Shown piece by piece: positions 9,883 through 18,806 of a stretch of DNA of 64,000 nt (position 1 is its first letter; every line of letters begins with the position of its first letter). The translations under genes and the position numbers were made by a program. The notes under the pieces were generated by a model. The model searched no databases. It was given only the letters and a program-made list of their open reading frames with translations, and had not been told where the DNA came from. Source of the stretch: Hyphomicrobium denitrificans 1NES1 (GTDB lineage: Bacteria > Pseudomonadota > Alphaproteobacteria > Rhizobiales > Hyphomicrobiaceae); assembly GCF_000230975.2 (NCBI RefSeq), contig NC_021172.1, forward strand, positions 3,162,001 to 3,226,000, in the 5' to 3' direction.

Positions 9883-10998
9883 CTAATCGCTGTCCGATTT
9901 GACGCAATTGCGACCCGCTGCCTTCGCCTCGTAGAGCTTCGCGTCGGCACGCTCGATAAACGACTCCGGGCTGTCTCCGGACTTAAGCTGGGCTATGCCG
10001 AAAGATGCCGTGACCATTCCAATCTGCTTTCCGGTCTTATGGTGCATCCACTTCTTGCGTTGCAGCTCACTACGGATCTGTTCTCCAAGGTTATCCGCGC
10101 CCTCAATTTGAGTTTGAGGCAGCACGACAACGAACTCCTCGCCGCCGTAACGCACCGCTGTGTCGCGACCCTTGATGTTCTTTGACAGGAGTTCGCCGAA
10201 ACGCCTTAGAATTTCGTCGCCAACGGTATGACCAAAGGTATCGTTGATCTTTTTGAAATGATCTACATCGGCCATAATTAAACAAAGAGACTCGTTGAGC
10301 TCCGAGGCCGCCTTTACCTCTCGCGGTAAATTTGCTTCGAGCCAATGACGGTTTTTCAAGTGCGTTACCGCATCAAGCATACCGAGATTCTGGCTCTCGC
10401 TCAGGCTCAATCTGAGCTTCTCGATCTGCGACTGCGATTGCTGCAGGCGCGCATTTAGAACGCCAACTTCGCTACGAATTCTGGAATTCTCATTGATGAG
10501 CCGCTGCACGACGGCTCTGATCTGGCCTGCCGTCGTCAACGATGGGAGGGTCTTATTGACCTTCGCCAGGGCTTCGGAGTGCAGACTGCTGAAATCAATG
10601 TGCTTCTTCAACAAGCCCAACAGCATCAAAACTTCGTCATCGAGTTCCTGACCGACTTTTTCTATACGACTTGAGATCGCGTCGTTTTCCTTCTTGCGTC
10701 GAATTTCATTGCCGGTGAAAAACTGCCACGCTCCGATCAGGAATGCGACGAAGCAAACCGAAACTATTCCGGCCAACACCGCAATCGCCATTGGATGTGA
10801 CCCCAGGCGGATGATGCGGCCTCGGGAGTCGACTTCCGCAACTTGCCAGCTCACATCCGACCAGGTCGCCCAAAACGTAAGGCCGAAGTCCGTCCGCATC
10901 CACAGTGCCCAGAAAAAATAAGCGGAACAAACCGCAACAACGCTGGTAAGCATGATCACGGCGGAAAACGGGAGTTGCCTCGAGGTTATCGTGCCCAT
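9883..10998 (-). CDS. Membrane-bound diguanylate cyclase
   Basis: A 371-residue protein that should make cyclic-di-GMP from two GTP. Two N-terminal membrane helices (about 10-33 and 69-94) enclose a short periplasmic loop. A helical linker with coiled-coil character follows (about 160-205), then a GGDEF domain with DVDHFKKINDTFGH and an intact GGEEF at 285-289. The usual RxxD inhibitory site five residues before the signature reads KGRD, so product inhibition may be altered. It is convergent with the PilZ-like gene and lies beyond the end of the ftcR-fliQ flagellar operon. It belongs to the cyclic-di-GMP group that borders the flagellar locus. Confidence 0.92.
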   Translation of the reverse strand: MGTITSRQLPFSAVIMLTSVVAVCSAYFFWALWMRTDFGLTFWATWSDVSWQVAEVDSRGRIIRLGSHPMAIAVLAGIVSVCFVAFLIGAWQFFTGNEIRRKKENDAISSRIEKVGQELDDEVLMLLGLLKKHIDFSSLHSEALAKVNKTLPSLTTAGQIRAVVQRLINENSRIRSEVGVLNARLQQSQSQIEKLRLSLSESQNLGMLDAVTHLKNRHWLEANLPREVKAASELNESLCLIMADVDHFKKINDTFGHTVGDEILRRFGELLSKNIKGRDTAVRYGGEEFVVVLPQTQIEGADNLGEQIRSELQRKKWMHHKTGKQIGMVTASFGIAQLKSGDSPESFIERADAKLYEAKAAGRNCVKSDSD

Positions 10999-11312
10999 TG
11001 GCTCCTGCTCGGATAGAAACCCGGTACTTTTTTGCGATATCAGTATACGCCGTAATCGTTCGCCTTCAATTTTTCCATTGTCATCATCGGCTAATTAACA
11101 GGATATGGGGATTGCGCTGGAAACTCGACGCTGCTGGCCGAGTGGAGAATGATACTTGTAAGTTTACGCTTGACTGATCATCCCGAGCATGAGTCGTCGC
11201 TATTCGCAACTGCCTTTTTGTAGAGTATTGTTCTGCGAGTATCCTGCCTCCGCTCGATAATTTTACCTACGATGCGGACGGCATATTTGCCGCAATTGAA
11301 AATGTCGTTCCT
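10999..11312. other. Gene-free interval after fliQ
   Basis: These 314 bases lie downstream of fliQ and upstream of the diguanylate cyclase gene, both on the minus strand. They should contain the cyclase promoter. No open frame with coding character, no strong hairpin with a T-run and no tRNA were seen. In many relatives flhA and fliR come after fliQ; neither is found here. Confidence 0.5.
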
Positions 11313-11582
11313 TTACCTAAAGCCAGTAGCAATTCGAATGTATAACTGCTCAGTGAATACTTTGAGCAAGCTTCCACTATAACTTCCGGTCATCAAGATA
11401 ATAAGAAACCCCGCGATGATCTTCGGCACAAAGGTCAACGTCATTTCCTGCACCTGCGTCAACGCCTGAAAAAAAGCGACGCCAACGCCGATGATCATCG
11501 CAGACGCGATAACCGGACCAGCGAGGATGATCGTCAACCAGATCGCCTGTTGAACAATTCCGAGCGCATCACCCTCTGTCAT
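11313..11582 (-). CDS. fliQ: Flagellar export apparatus protein FliQ
   Basis: An 89-residue inner-membrane protein of the flagellar type III export gate (FliPQR core). Two hydrophobic hairpin helices are visible (about 13-36 and 48-72), and the family sequence VGVAFFQALTQVQEMTLTFVPKI lies between them. The start overlaps the flgD stop by four bases (ATGA), so translation is likely coupled. It is the last gene of the ftcR-flgE-flgK-flgL-flaF-flbT-flgD-fliQ run. Its partners FliP and FlhB are encoded elsewhere in the window; FliR and FlhA are not seen. Confidence 0.95.
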   Translation of the reverse strand: MTEGDALGIVQQAIWLTIILAGPVIASAMIIGVGVAFFQALTQVQEMTLTFVPKIIAGFLIILMTGSYSGSLLKVFTEQLYIRIATGFR

Positions 11583-11989
11583 TGATACCCCAATGTGACG
11601 CCTTGAGTGATTGGAATTTCCTTGCCGTTATTAAGAATTGCCGTTGACCCGGAGGAATCAATGCGCACCGACGTGACGATGCCAGACGTCGAGCCGTCCG
11701 CTGACGTCAACGTAAGACCAACCATCGTGCTCGCCTGCGAAATATTCGAATTAACGAGAAGCTGGTCGAGTTTGGAATTCGTGTTAATGCCCTGCTCAAC
11801 GCTTGAGAATTGGGCGATCTGCGACATGTATTCGGTGGAGTCCGTCGGATTCAATGGGTCCTGATTCCGGAGTTGGGCCACCATGAGTTGCAGGAAATCG
11901 TCATAGTTCAGTGTCGAGCTGTCGGTCGAATTATTCGAAGTCGTGCTTTGCGTGCCGGACGTGTTGCTCGTCGCGGGAATCGTGGTCAT
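11579..11989 (-). CDS. flgD: Flagellar hook assembly (cap) protein FlgD
   Basis: Caps the growing hook and allows FlgE subunits to fold in place. The 136 residues show the conserved N-terminal region LNYDDFLQLMVAQLRNQDPLNPTDSTEYMSQIAQFSSVEQ after a Ser/Thr-rich export-signal-like leader, then a short beta-rich part (GIVTSVRIDSSGSTAILNNG). It is much shorter than the enterobacterial protein, lacking most of the C-terminal Fn3/tudor region. It overlaps flbT upstream and fliQ downstream by four bases each. Confidence 0.93.
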   Translation of the reverse strand: MTTIPATSNTSGTQSTTSNNSTDSSTLNYDDFLQLMVAQLRNQDPLNPTDSTEYMSQIAQFSSVEQGINTNSKLDQLLVNSNISQASTMVGLTLTSADGSTSGIVTSVRIDSSGSTAILNNGKEIPITQGVTLGYQ

Positions 11990-12408
11990 GCGACCTCCTT
12001 GCTCGGTTCGTGCGTCTTCGCACTTGAAGCTTCCAATGGAAGGAGCATTCTTACTTTCTTCAAAGCCTCGAATGGACGATCCGTGTCGAGCAGACCGCTA
12101 ACTTCCATTAAACCCTGCAGAATCCTGCCGTCGCTAACGCTTGCGAGAAGATTCGCGACGGATTCCTTTGCCATCGTACGCGCTTTCATATGCAGCGCCG
12201 GGTCCATCAGCATCATCTGCACCATGAAATAGAGCTGGCGCAGTGGCGTCGTTGTTTCCTCGGGCTTCATCACGTGCTGCTCAAGGAGAAAGATTACATC
12301 ATTCATCAGCTCGATACTGACTTTGCGGTCGACCTTGAGCACACCACCGTTGACGAAAATGCGCTCACCGGCTCGCAGGGTGATTTTCAATCCGCCGCCC
12401 ATCCCCAT
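11986..12408 (-). CDS. flbT: Flagellin synthesis repressor FlbT
   Basis: An alphaproteobacterial post-transcriptional regulator that lowers flagellin mRNA stability or translation until hook assembly is complete. The 140 residues include LKITLRAGERIFVNGGVLKV near the start and the family core LLEQHVMKPEETTTPLRQLYFMVQMMLMDP. The start at 12408 is set by the TGATG overlap with the flaF stop; an ATG two codons later is possible. The flaF-flbT pair is typical of Hyphomicrobiales and Caulobacterales. Its presence fits a flagellin gene further along the cluster with its own transcript. Confidence 0.93.
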   Translation of the reverse strand: MGMGGGLKITLRAGERIFVNGGVLKVDRKVSIELMNDVIFLLEQHVMKPEETTTPLRQLYFMVQMMLMDPALHMKARTMAKESVANLLASVSDGRILQGLMEVSGLLDTDRPFEALKKVRMLLPLEASSAKTHEPSKEVA

Positions 12409-12752
12409 CACAGACCTTCCGCGATGACGTTCGAAACATCGATCAACCCGGCGAAATTCTTCGACCTTCCGCTGCTGATGGCTTCCGCCTCTTTCAGCAT
12501 CCAGATGCCTATCGATATCAAATTTGCTCTGATATCGTCGGGAAGCGCGTTCTCGGGCTTTACGAGGTCCTCGAGTAGAAAGCTCCACAGTCGATTGAGA
12601 AAGCAGATTGCATCTATGGCCTCGCGCGAATTCGCACCGGCCTTTTCGGCCGACTTGAGCATCGAGACGGACTGCTCGATCGCGAGACGCTCGTTCTCGC
12701 GCTTTCGGCTGCCTGATTCACTCAACGTCTCTTCATATGAAAACTTATACAT
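12408..12752 (-). CDS. flaF: Flagellar biosynthesis regulator FlaF
   Basis: A 114-residue helical cytoplasmic protein that in related bacteria is needed for flagellin synthesis or secretion and works against FlbT. Recognisable features are the N-terminal YEETLSESGSRKRENERLAIEQSV and RLWSFLLEDLVKPENALPDDIRANLISIGIWML. Stop and start codons overlap with flbT in a TGATG, and the gene sits 40 bases after flgL. No cofactor or catalytic site is expected. Confidence 0.93.
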   Translation of the reverse strand: MYKFSYEETLSESGSRKRENERLAIEQSVSMLKSAEKAGANSREAIDAICFLNRLWSFLLEDLVKPENALPDDIRANLISIGIWMLKEAEAISSGRSKNFAGLIDVSNVIAEGL

Positions 12753-12792
12753 GTCTCAGTCCGGTCATTCGGTGCTACACGCACCGGGTTTA

Positions 12793-13848
12793 TCATGAGA
12801 GGAAGTCCATGATGCTCAGGTTGCTTAGTCGATTTGTAACGCTGTAGGCGGCTTCGAGCGCAGTAGAGAGATCCGAGATCTGGGTCGTCACCTCAGCGGT
12901 ATCCACCGATTCAAGTCCGTCGATCGACCTGTTAAGAAAATCGATCTGCGTATCGATCTGATCGTTTGCGTCGGACACGCGCTGCTGGGTCACGCCGAGG
13001 AATGACTGAACTTTCGTCAATCCTCCGATGCCGTTGCTGACGAGCTGCGTCGCCTGTTGCATGACGACTTTCTGTGTGGCGCTGTCGAGATTCTGAAATC
13101 CAAGGCCCGCGACCATCGTGAATGCCTGGGCCAACTGCCGAAAGGCCGCGTCATTCGCCGTGACGGATGTATTTGCCGTTTCCGTTCGCGAAATTCTGCT
13201 GTTTACGGGTTTATCGGATGCTTCCGACCAATTCGCCGACCAGTTTGTATCGGAGAATAGATCGGCGAACTCGTTATTGAGGAAATCCTGCATGTCGGAT
13301 GCCGAGATCGACGATACGTTCGGATCGTCCGGGCTCATTCCGAACTTCGCCACGAATGCGGCATTTACGGCCTGCGTGCTCGCAGGCGGCGGATCTCCGA
13401 AAAAGTCGTCGAGCGGTTTAACGTCGGAATTGATGCCGGCAAAGAGATATTGGCCATTCAGCGATGAATTGAGCTGGTCCTGAAACGACTGCATCGCGGC
13501 TTGCGCCTGTTGGAGGATCGTATCAGGCATTGTGCCCGTCGACTGGGCCGGCGTCAGAGCGTTCAAGAACGTTTGACTCGTCGTCGCGAGGGTATTGAGC
13601 GCGGCCTGCGACCCTTGCATGCGGGTCAACACAATCGAGTTCGTATCCTTTATCGACTGGATTTGAGCGATATCCTGCCGCAACGAGACGGCAACTCCGG
13701 TTTGGGCGCCGAGTGTCAAACCGACGTCCGCATGGCGACCCGTCGCAAGCTCCGTCTGGGCATCGACGAGGCGCTGCTGAATTCTGGCGATCGAGGCTTT
13801 TGTCTCGCTCGATAAAGATGCCGTCGATATGAATGTCGGTGTGAGCAT
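12793..13848 (-). CDS. flgL: Hook-filament junction protein FlgL (HAP3)
   Basis: A 351-residue secreted protein that joins hook to filament. The N-terminal flagellin-like helical region has TELATGRHADVGLTLGAQTGVAVSLRQDI, and the C-terminal helices end in QTQIDFLNRS...TQISDLSTALEAAYSVTNRLSNLSIMDFL, the usual FlgL coiled-coil terminus. A variable central region is rich in Asn, Asp and Ser. It begins four bases after flgK. No cysteine is seen in the translated protein, as is common in exported axial proteins. Confidence 0.93.
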   Translation of the reverse strand: MLTPTFISTASLSSETKASIARIQQRLVDAQTELATGRHADVGLTLGAQTGVAVSLRQDIAQIQSIKDTNSIVLTRMQGSQAALNTLATTSQTFLNALTPAQSTGTMPDTILQQAQAAMQSFQDQLNSSLNGQYLFAGINSDVKPLDDFFGDPPPASTQAVNAAFVAKFGMSPDDPNVSSISASDMQDFLNNEFADLFSDTNWSANWSEASDKPVNSRISRTETANTSVTANDAAFRQLAQAFTMVAGLGFQNLDSATQKVVMQQATQLVSNGIGGLTKVQSFLGVTQQRVSDANDQIDTQIDFLNRSIDGLESVDTAEVTTQISDLSTALEAAYSVTNRLSNLSIMDFLS

Positions 13849-13852
13849 CTGC

Positions 13853-15322
13853 TTAGCTGAATGACTGGATGAGAGTTGAAAGCATTTCGTTGACGGTGTT
13901 GATCAGCCGCGACGACGCTTGGAAGGTTCTTTCCAGATCGAGAAGGTTCGTCATTTCCTCGTCGAGGTTGACGCCGGTCGCTTGCGAAAGCGATGAGGTC
14001 GCACGGTGGGCAACTGTGCTTCTGTAATCAGCTTCTGCGCTCGCGGATTGACGCAGCGCCTCGAGCCAGGAGACGGAGTTTTTCGCGTAATCGATCACCG
14101 AAGACGAGGAAGGGAGCTGAGTCGAAGGATCGAACGTTTGCCCAGAACCAAGGTTTGCAATCAGCGCCTGAAGGCGCTCCGTGTAGGCCGGTGCGTTTGC
14201 GGTGTTGTATTTGTAGGCGGCGCCAGAGATGCCGCCATCGCGGATCAGCTCGGCATTGCCGCCTTGGCCAGGGTCCACGTTTGGATTGATTTTGATCGAG
14301 CTTGCCAGGCCGGCTACGGCAGTGCCAGAGGGCGGAAGAGTCGGACCGCTGGAGTACGTAAAGAGACCTGCGGCTGCAGGCAGCGTCGGCGTCGCCGACT
14401 GATCTGTTTCGGCGAACGCATCGATCAAGCCTCTCGCCATCTCGTCGAGCTGGCTTTGATACGTCACGGCGATGTCGTCGCGTACCGACACGAGTCCGGC
14501 TAGCTTGCCGGACTGGATCTCCATAATGTGCGATGTTCCCGCGATCGGAACGCCATCTGCATAGACTGCCGCGCCGGGCATTCCTGCAGCGAGGTTCGAA
14601 GTCTGCTGGAACGTTACGGACCGTGGCACCTTGTCGAACAGCGTCACACCGCTGTCGGTGTAGATCGCCACGTCGCCATTGTCGCGTGTAACAGTTCGGA
14701 TTCCGACCTCGGTCGAAAGTTGCTTCAGAACCGCGTCACGCGCGTCGAGAACGTCGGTTATATCGCTGCCATTGCTCGTTCCCCGGATGACCTGATTGTT
14801 CAGATTCTGAAACTGGGAGAGCAAATCGTTGATGTTGGCGACCGATGTCGCGATGTCAGTATCGGCCTGCTGGCGCACCTGTGTGACCGTGTTGGACGCG
14901 GAATTAAGCGCGTTCGACACATCCTTCGCGGCGGAAACGACGCTCGCGGCGACCGCGGGGTTTTGCGGATCGCCGGAATACGTTTGAAGCGCAGCACTGA
15001 GCTTCGCCATCAATGCCGCTGGCGAGCGCTCCTGATCGGTATCATCGACGGTACTTTGGATCTGGTCGAGCGCAGACGTAATCGACGCCTGCGCCTGATT
15101 GGCCGAATTGGCCGTCAGGTAGGCGTTGAAAAGGAGCTGGTTCGACGTTCGGTCGATCTGGGGGATGCTTACGCCGACGCCCGGACCTGTGACGATTGTT
15201 GCCGTTTTGCGCGTCGCGTCGGGGTCGTGGATGCGCGCAATATTCCGCGACACCACCGAGATTTGCTCGGACGTTGCCTGGAGACTCGAGCGCGCGGTGT
15301 CGGTACTCAGCGTCAACGACAT
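13853..15322 (-). CDS. flgK: Hook-filament junction protein FlgK (HAP1)
   Basis: A 489-residue axial protein, exported through the flagellar channel, which forms the first junction zone above the hook. The N-terminus (SLTLSTDTARSSLQATSEQISVVSRNIARI) and C-terminus (GVNLDEEMTNLLDLERTFQASSRLINTVNEMLSTLIQ) carry the paired helical rod/hook/HAP signatures. The central domain is variable. It lies between flgE and flgL in the standard order. The N-terminal motif has VVSRNIARIHDP where most relatives have a V-x-N-N-I-A-N form, a mild departure. Confidence 0.94.
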   Translation of the reverse strand: MSLTLSTDTARSSLQATSEQISVVSRNIARIHDPDATRKTATIVTGPGVGVSIPQIDRTSNQLLFNAYLTANSANQAQASITSALDQIQSTVDDTDQERSPAALMAKLSAALQTYSGDPQNPAVAASVVSAAKDVSNALNSASNTVTQVRQQADTDIATSVANINDLLSQFQNLNNQVIRGTSNGSDITDVLDARDAVLKQLSTEVGIRTVTRDNGDVAIYTDSGVTLFDKVPRSVTFQQTSNLAAGMPGAAVYADGVPIAGTSHIMEIQSGKLAGLVSVRDDIAVTYQSQLDEMARGLIDAFAETDQSATPTLPAAAGLFTYSSGPTLPPSGTAVAGLASSIKINPNVDPGQGGNAELIRDGGISGAAYKYNTANAPAYTERLQALIANLGSGQTFDPSTQLPSSSSVIDYAKNSVSWLEALRQSASAEADYRSTVAHRATSSLSQATGVNLDEEMTNLLDLERTFQASSRLINTVNEMLSTLIQSFS

Positions 15323-15350
15323 TTGCGGGACCTTCCCCTAGAACTCCCGG

Positions 15351-16610
15351 CTACCGGACGAGATTGACGAGCACGTCCAAGAGCTCTGTACCCGTCTGAA
15401 ACACCTTCGAGTTTGCCGTGTAACTGCGTTGAGCTTCGACCATCGTCGTCAACTCGGAGGCGAGATCGACGCTCGATTTTTCAAGAGCTCCGGAAACGAT
15501 CTTTCCGAGCGATCCAGAATTTGCGGTTCCGAGCTGGAGATCGCCGGAGTCCTTGTTCGTTGCGAACACATTGCCGGAAATTGCCGTCAAGTTGTCTGGG
15601 CTTGCGACGGTTGCGAGCGGGATTTTGAATGCGTCAACACGCGAGCCGTCGGCATAGACAGCGGTGACGATGCCTTCATCACTGATCTCGAGTCGATCTA
15701 CAGCGGATGGGCCATTGCCATTCACGCTAGCATCTACGGGTGTGTATGCAGTCGCGAGCTGCGTCGTATTTCCCATATTCAGGTTGAGCGTCGCGCCGTT
15801 TGGAATACTCACAGAAAGAGTCGGAGGAGACGGCGAGATCAATTTGCCGTTCGTTCCGTCGAACGTCAGATTCTCGGTCGTCAGCAACGAACCGGCGGCA
15901 TAGGGGAAGCTGCTGCCACCTCCGGACGCCGCACCCGCATGGTCGTAGACGGTGACTTCCCACTGATTGTCGGCCGTCTTCGCCGAATAGATGTCGATCG
16001 TGACCTGGTGACCGAGATTGTCGTACGTTACGATCGATGTCGGGCCGACATAGTCGGCGCCGGCGGCATTCAAGGATGGGAGACTGGTCGATACGGCCGC
16101 ATCGGACGGAAGATTGACCTGGAAATTGCCGCTGGTTGACGGCGTTGCTTTCAATCCAAGGTTTGCAGTTCCGACCGGCACGAGACCGGCGGCACTGTTG
16201 ATGACCGAAGAGCTTCCACCGCTAAGAAGATCATATCCGAGCAGCGTAAATCCGGCTGCGTTGACGAGGTACCCGTTCGTTGACACGAAACTGCCGGCTC
16301 GCGTCAGATAGGGGGTCCCTGACGGGCTCTGAACCATGAAGAACCCGTTGCCACTGACAGCCAGGTCCGTCGGCGATGTCGTGTAGGTCAGGTCGCCCTG
16401 ATGAGTAATGGCACGGCGGGCAATGGTCGAGACCGAACCGGGGACGTAAGATGCAACGTGACCTTCTGCGACGAGGGTCGCGAATTCGGCAGAGGCTTCC
16501 TTGTAACCAGTCGTATTGACGTTCGCAATATTGTCCGCGACGGTTCCCATACGGTCAGACTGGACAGCCATGCCTGAGATGCTGGTAGTCATTAATCCGT
16601 AAAGGCCCAT
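15351..16610 (-). CDS. flgE: Flagellar hook protein FlgE
   Basis: The structural subunit of the hook, 419 residues. The N-terminal rod/hook motif (ADNIANVNTTGYKEA) and C-terminal motif (SSVDLASELTTMVEAQRSYTANSKVFQTGTELLDVL) are both clear, and the middle forms the FlgE D2 beta domain. The start at 16610 (MGLYGLMTTSISGM) is supported by GGAGAG six bases upstream. The first 56 bases lie within the end of ftcR, a tight arrangement also seen in relatives. Length is typical of rhizobial hook proteins. Confidence 0.95.
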   Translation of the reverse strand: MGLYGLMTTSISGMAVQSDRMGTVADNIANVNTTGYKEASAEFATLVAEGHVASYVPGSVSTIARRAITHQGDLTYTTSPTDLAVSGNGFFMVQSPSGTPYLTRAGSFVSTNGYLVNAAGFTLLGYDLLSGGSSSVINSAAGLVPVGTANLGLKATPSTSGNFQVNLPSDAAVSTSLPSLNAAGADYVGPTSIVTYDNLGHQVTIDIYSAKTADNQWEVTVYDHAGAASGGGSSFPYAAGSLLTTENLTFDGTNGKLISPSPPTLSVSIPNGATLNLNMGNTTQLATAYTPVDASVNGNGPSAVDRLEISDEGIVTAVYADGSRVDAFKIPLATVASPDNLTAISGNVFATNKDSGDLQLGTANSGSLGKIVSGALEKSSVDLASELTTMVEAQRSYTANSKVFQTGTELLDVLVNLVR

Positions 16611-17385
16611 CGGCACTCTCCTGCTCGGGAATGATGCTTTGCTCAAGAGAAGCATTCGGGCCTTGCGTGAGACTGTTTGCAGTCTCCTCCGGTGAGGGCA
16701 ATTGCTCCTCTCCGGAAAATTCCTTGAGGCGGTAGCCGAGGAACCGCTGGGAATCGATCGGATCGTGTCCGAGCCGCTGCTTCAGGCGCTTGCGCAGGCG
16801 GCTGATATGACTTTCGATTACGTTCTCGTGAATTTCATCGTTGAAGATGCCGTAGACGCGATTGAAGATCTGCGTCTTCGTCACGCGCGTATTGCGGCTA
16901 AGAACGAGGCATTCGAGGATCCTGCGCTCTCGCCGCGGCAACGGCAGAACCTCGCCGTTCACCAGCGGGTCGCGACCGTCGAAAAAGATTCTGATGCCGG
17001 CGATATCGACGCATTGCTCGGCCATTTTCATCCGCCGCCGGATTGCTCCGCTGCGCGCTAGGATTTCGCGAACATGAAACGGCTTGGCGAGCACATCGTC
17101 GAAACCAAGCGAAAAAAGATCGAGCGTCTCGCTAAGGGCCCTTGCTTCAATCAGCCCGATGAGGGGGGCGCGACATCGCGAACGGATGCGAGATGATATT
17201 TGCCGTCGATTTTCGACCGATCCAATTAGGAATCCTTCGATGACGGAGAGGTCCGAATCGTTAACTGATTCAAACCATTCAGGGAATTCGACTGGATCGA
17301 CCGCTACCGCGGCGATTCCCTCGCGCTCAAAGCACGCGACGCAGCCTCCCGCGACCGTGGACCGGTCGTCCAGAACAACAAACAT
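16555..17385 (-). CDS. ftcR: Flagellar transcriptional regulator FtcR (Rem-like)
   Basis: An OmpR-class regulator of 276 residues. In Brucella (FtcR) and Sinorhizobium (Rem) this protein activates flagellar genes. The N-terminal receiver-like domain (1-115) lacks the usual phospho-aspartate at the end of the third strand (the stretch SVIEGFLIGS has none), so it is an atypical receiver. The C-terminal winged helix (about 125-225) has LPLPRRERRILECLVLSRNTRVTKTQIF, ENVIESHISRLRKRLKQR and GYRLKE. An extra 45-residue tail overlaps flgE. It heads the flgE-to-fliQ run and is preceded by a long AT-rich promoter region. Confidence 0.93.
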   Translation of the reverse strand: MFVVLDDRSTVAGGCVACFEREGIAAVAVDPVEFPEWFESVNDSDLSVIEGFLIGSVENRRQISSRIRSRCRAPLIGLIEARALSETLDLFSLGFDDVLAKPFHVREILARSGAIRRRMKMAEQCVDIAGIRIFFDGRDPLVNGEVLPLPRRERRILECLVLSRNTRVTKTQIFNRVYGIFNDEIHENVIESHISRLRKRLKQRLGHDPIDSQRFLGYRLKEFSGEEQLPSPEETANSLTQGPNASLEQSIIPEQESADGPLRINDYQHLRHGCPV

Positions 17386-17746
17386 CTATTATCCCCGCCG
17401 TGATTTCAATGCCCCTCTTTCCAAGGAGATACAGTGATTCATGTGGTTTATTAACAATTATTTCGTAATTGTATGGGTCGTAAATAACACACCAAATCAA
17501 TGCCGCGACTTTACCGCCGAGAAGCTAAAGTTGTAGGAGCTTTGTTTAATGTGCGGGCAACCCGCAAGTCTGCCGCGCCGCCAAGTGACCCAAGCTTGCT
17601 TTCCAAATTTTAAATTCAATTCTCTCAATTCGATCGATTTAACTAGCGATATCGTAGAGCAATTGCGCTTCAATATGGGCCCATATTGATCTTTATATTG
17701 TGCCCGGTTGGGCTATTAGCCTTACGGCGCATCACAAAAGTCGAGC
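17386..17746. other. AT-rich divergent control region
   Basis: These 361 bases lie between ftcR (minus) and a PilZ gene (plus) and must hold both promoters. Visible structure: a 15-base hairpin at 17552-17566 (TGCGGG, CAA, CCCGCA) and a perfect 20-base palindrome at 17670-17689 listed separately. No open frame looks coding. The hairpin has no T-run, so it is not an obvious intrinsic terminator. Confidence 0.5.
17670..17689. promoter_or_regulatory. Perfect 20-base palindrome, candidate operator
   Basis: The half-site TCAATATGGG is followed directly by its exact reverse complement, ending 57 bases before the PilZ gene and about 285 bases from ftcR. Length and perfect dyad symmetry fit a dimeric DNA-binding protein. 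Its distance favours control of the PilZ gene; FtcR itself is one possible binder. Confidence 0.45.
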
Positions 17747-18166
17747 GTGATGAAACAGACGAGAACGCGTAAATTACGCCGAGACGCGCTTGGCCGAGAC
17801 ATTGTCACGGCGCCAAATTTGCGCGGAACCGAGCGACGTAATGATTTCCGTTATTCCGCACGCCAACATGCCGCCATGCGGTTTCGCAATGCGAATATGA
17901 TTTGCGATCTCGTCGACTTGTCCGAAACCGGCGCCAAAATCCGCATTCTTGACGGAGCAGTTCCTAACATAGACGAGCGGGTTGTCTTGACATTGTTCGA
18001 CGGGACGGCCGTCGAAGGGCATGTGTCCTGGATCAGAGACGAACACATCGGCGTTGAGTTCCGCAGCTTGGTCATGAATGTCGACGATCGTCTCGACTTC
18101 GAGAATCTCGGCAGCGCGTTCTTCGGGAAAGCCGTCACGCTGCAGAAGTCGACGCGACGTCCCTAG
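17747..18166 (+). CDS. PilZ-domain protein
   Basis: A 139-residue cytoplasmic protein, probably a cyclic-di-GMP receptor. TERRNDFRYSARQ gives a basic RRxxxR motif at about 31-36, and DLSETGAKIRI gives the D-x-S-x-x-G motif. The barrel continues through VVLTLFDGTAVEGHVSWIRDEHIGVEF. A basic 28-residue leader precedes the domain. It is divergent from the master flagellar regulator gene ftcR, which makes a role in flagellar output plausible. A second ATG one codon in is an alternative start. Confidence 0.82.
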   Translation: MMKQTRTRKLRRDALGRDIVTAPNLRGTERRNDFRYSARQHAAMRFRNANMICDLVDLSETGAKIRILDGAVPNIDERVVLTLFDGTAVEGHVSWIRDEHIGVEFRSLVMNVDDRLDFENLGSAFFGKAVTLQKSTRRP

Positions 18167-18249
18167 CGCATAGCCGAGCGACGTAAGCGCTCCGCAAGGC
18201 GGGCGTGCTACTACGATGGCGAGACCAAGGTCAGCCTCTTTGACGTATC

Positions 18250-18693
18250 ATGCGCATTCGCACGCCGCTGCCATCGAATTTTGAGACGCTTCTTACAGAG
18301 TTCTTCAAAGGCGCCGATGATACGGGTGAAGCGCCGCGGCCGTCACACCGGTTTTCCATAAGCAGTCTCGAAGCCGCATGGGGTGTCGCGGCGCAGGCTC
18401 GCGCTTTACCGATGCAAGAGGGCTCTAATCGGGACACGCGGAGGATTGCCTATGGCGACGAAAGCGACGGCGGGCACGGCGTCTCGCTCGATCCACACAA
18501 AATTCTCAGCGAACTCGGGCTGCACTCAGAGGCGACGGAAGCTGAAATCGCCATGCTCCGGAGAGAATTTGCGTTGCGCAATCATCCCGACCGCGTGCCC
18601 GCCGACCTTAGAGATGCCGCGACACAGCGCATGATGATCGCAAATGACCTTATGGACCGGCATCTCGCCAAACTGCGCCGCTCCGCCGGTTAA
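18250..18693 (+). CDS. Small protein with C-terminal J-like domain
   Basis: A 147-residue protein. Residues about 80-140 (DPHKILSELGLHSEATEAEIAMLRREFALRNHPDR...) match a J domain, with the HPD tripeptide at 112-114 that is needed to stimulate Hsp70 ATPase. There is no Gly/Phe or zinc-finger region, so it is not a full DnaJ. The N-terminal 80 residues are of unknown type. It follows the PilZ gene by 83 bases and lies inside the flagellar locus. A role in folding or delivery of a motility component is conceivable but speculative. Confidence 0.65.
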   Translation: MRIRTPLPSNFETLLTEFFKGADDTGEAPRPSHRFSISSLEAAWGVAAQARALPMQEGSNRDTRRIAYGDESDGGHGVSLDPHKILSELGLHSEATEAEIAMLRREFALRNHPDRVPADLRDAATQRMMIANDLMDRHLAKLRRSAG

Positions 18694-18806
18694 CAACCGG
18701 TAGCTAGACTTTGTTAAAATGCAAGGTGCGCCGTTCGCGATGTTGCGACGAATATCGGGTAATCTCCCCAGCGTGGCCGGAAAGGCCGACCGAAAGCACG
18801 GGGACG

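Noticed and set aside
17552..17566. Hairpin TGCGGG-CAA-CCCGCA as terminator
   Set aside because: No T-run on either strand and no gene ends beside it; it may be a regulatory structure instead.
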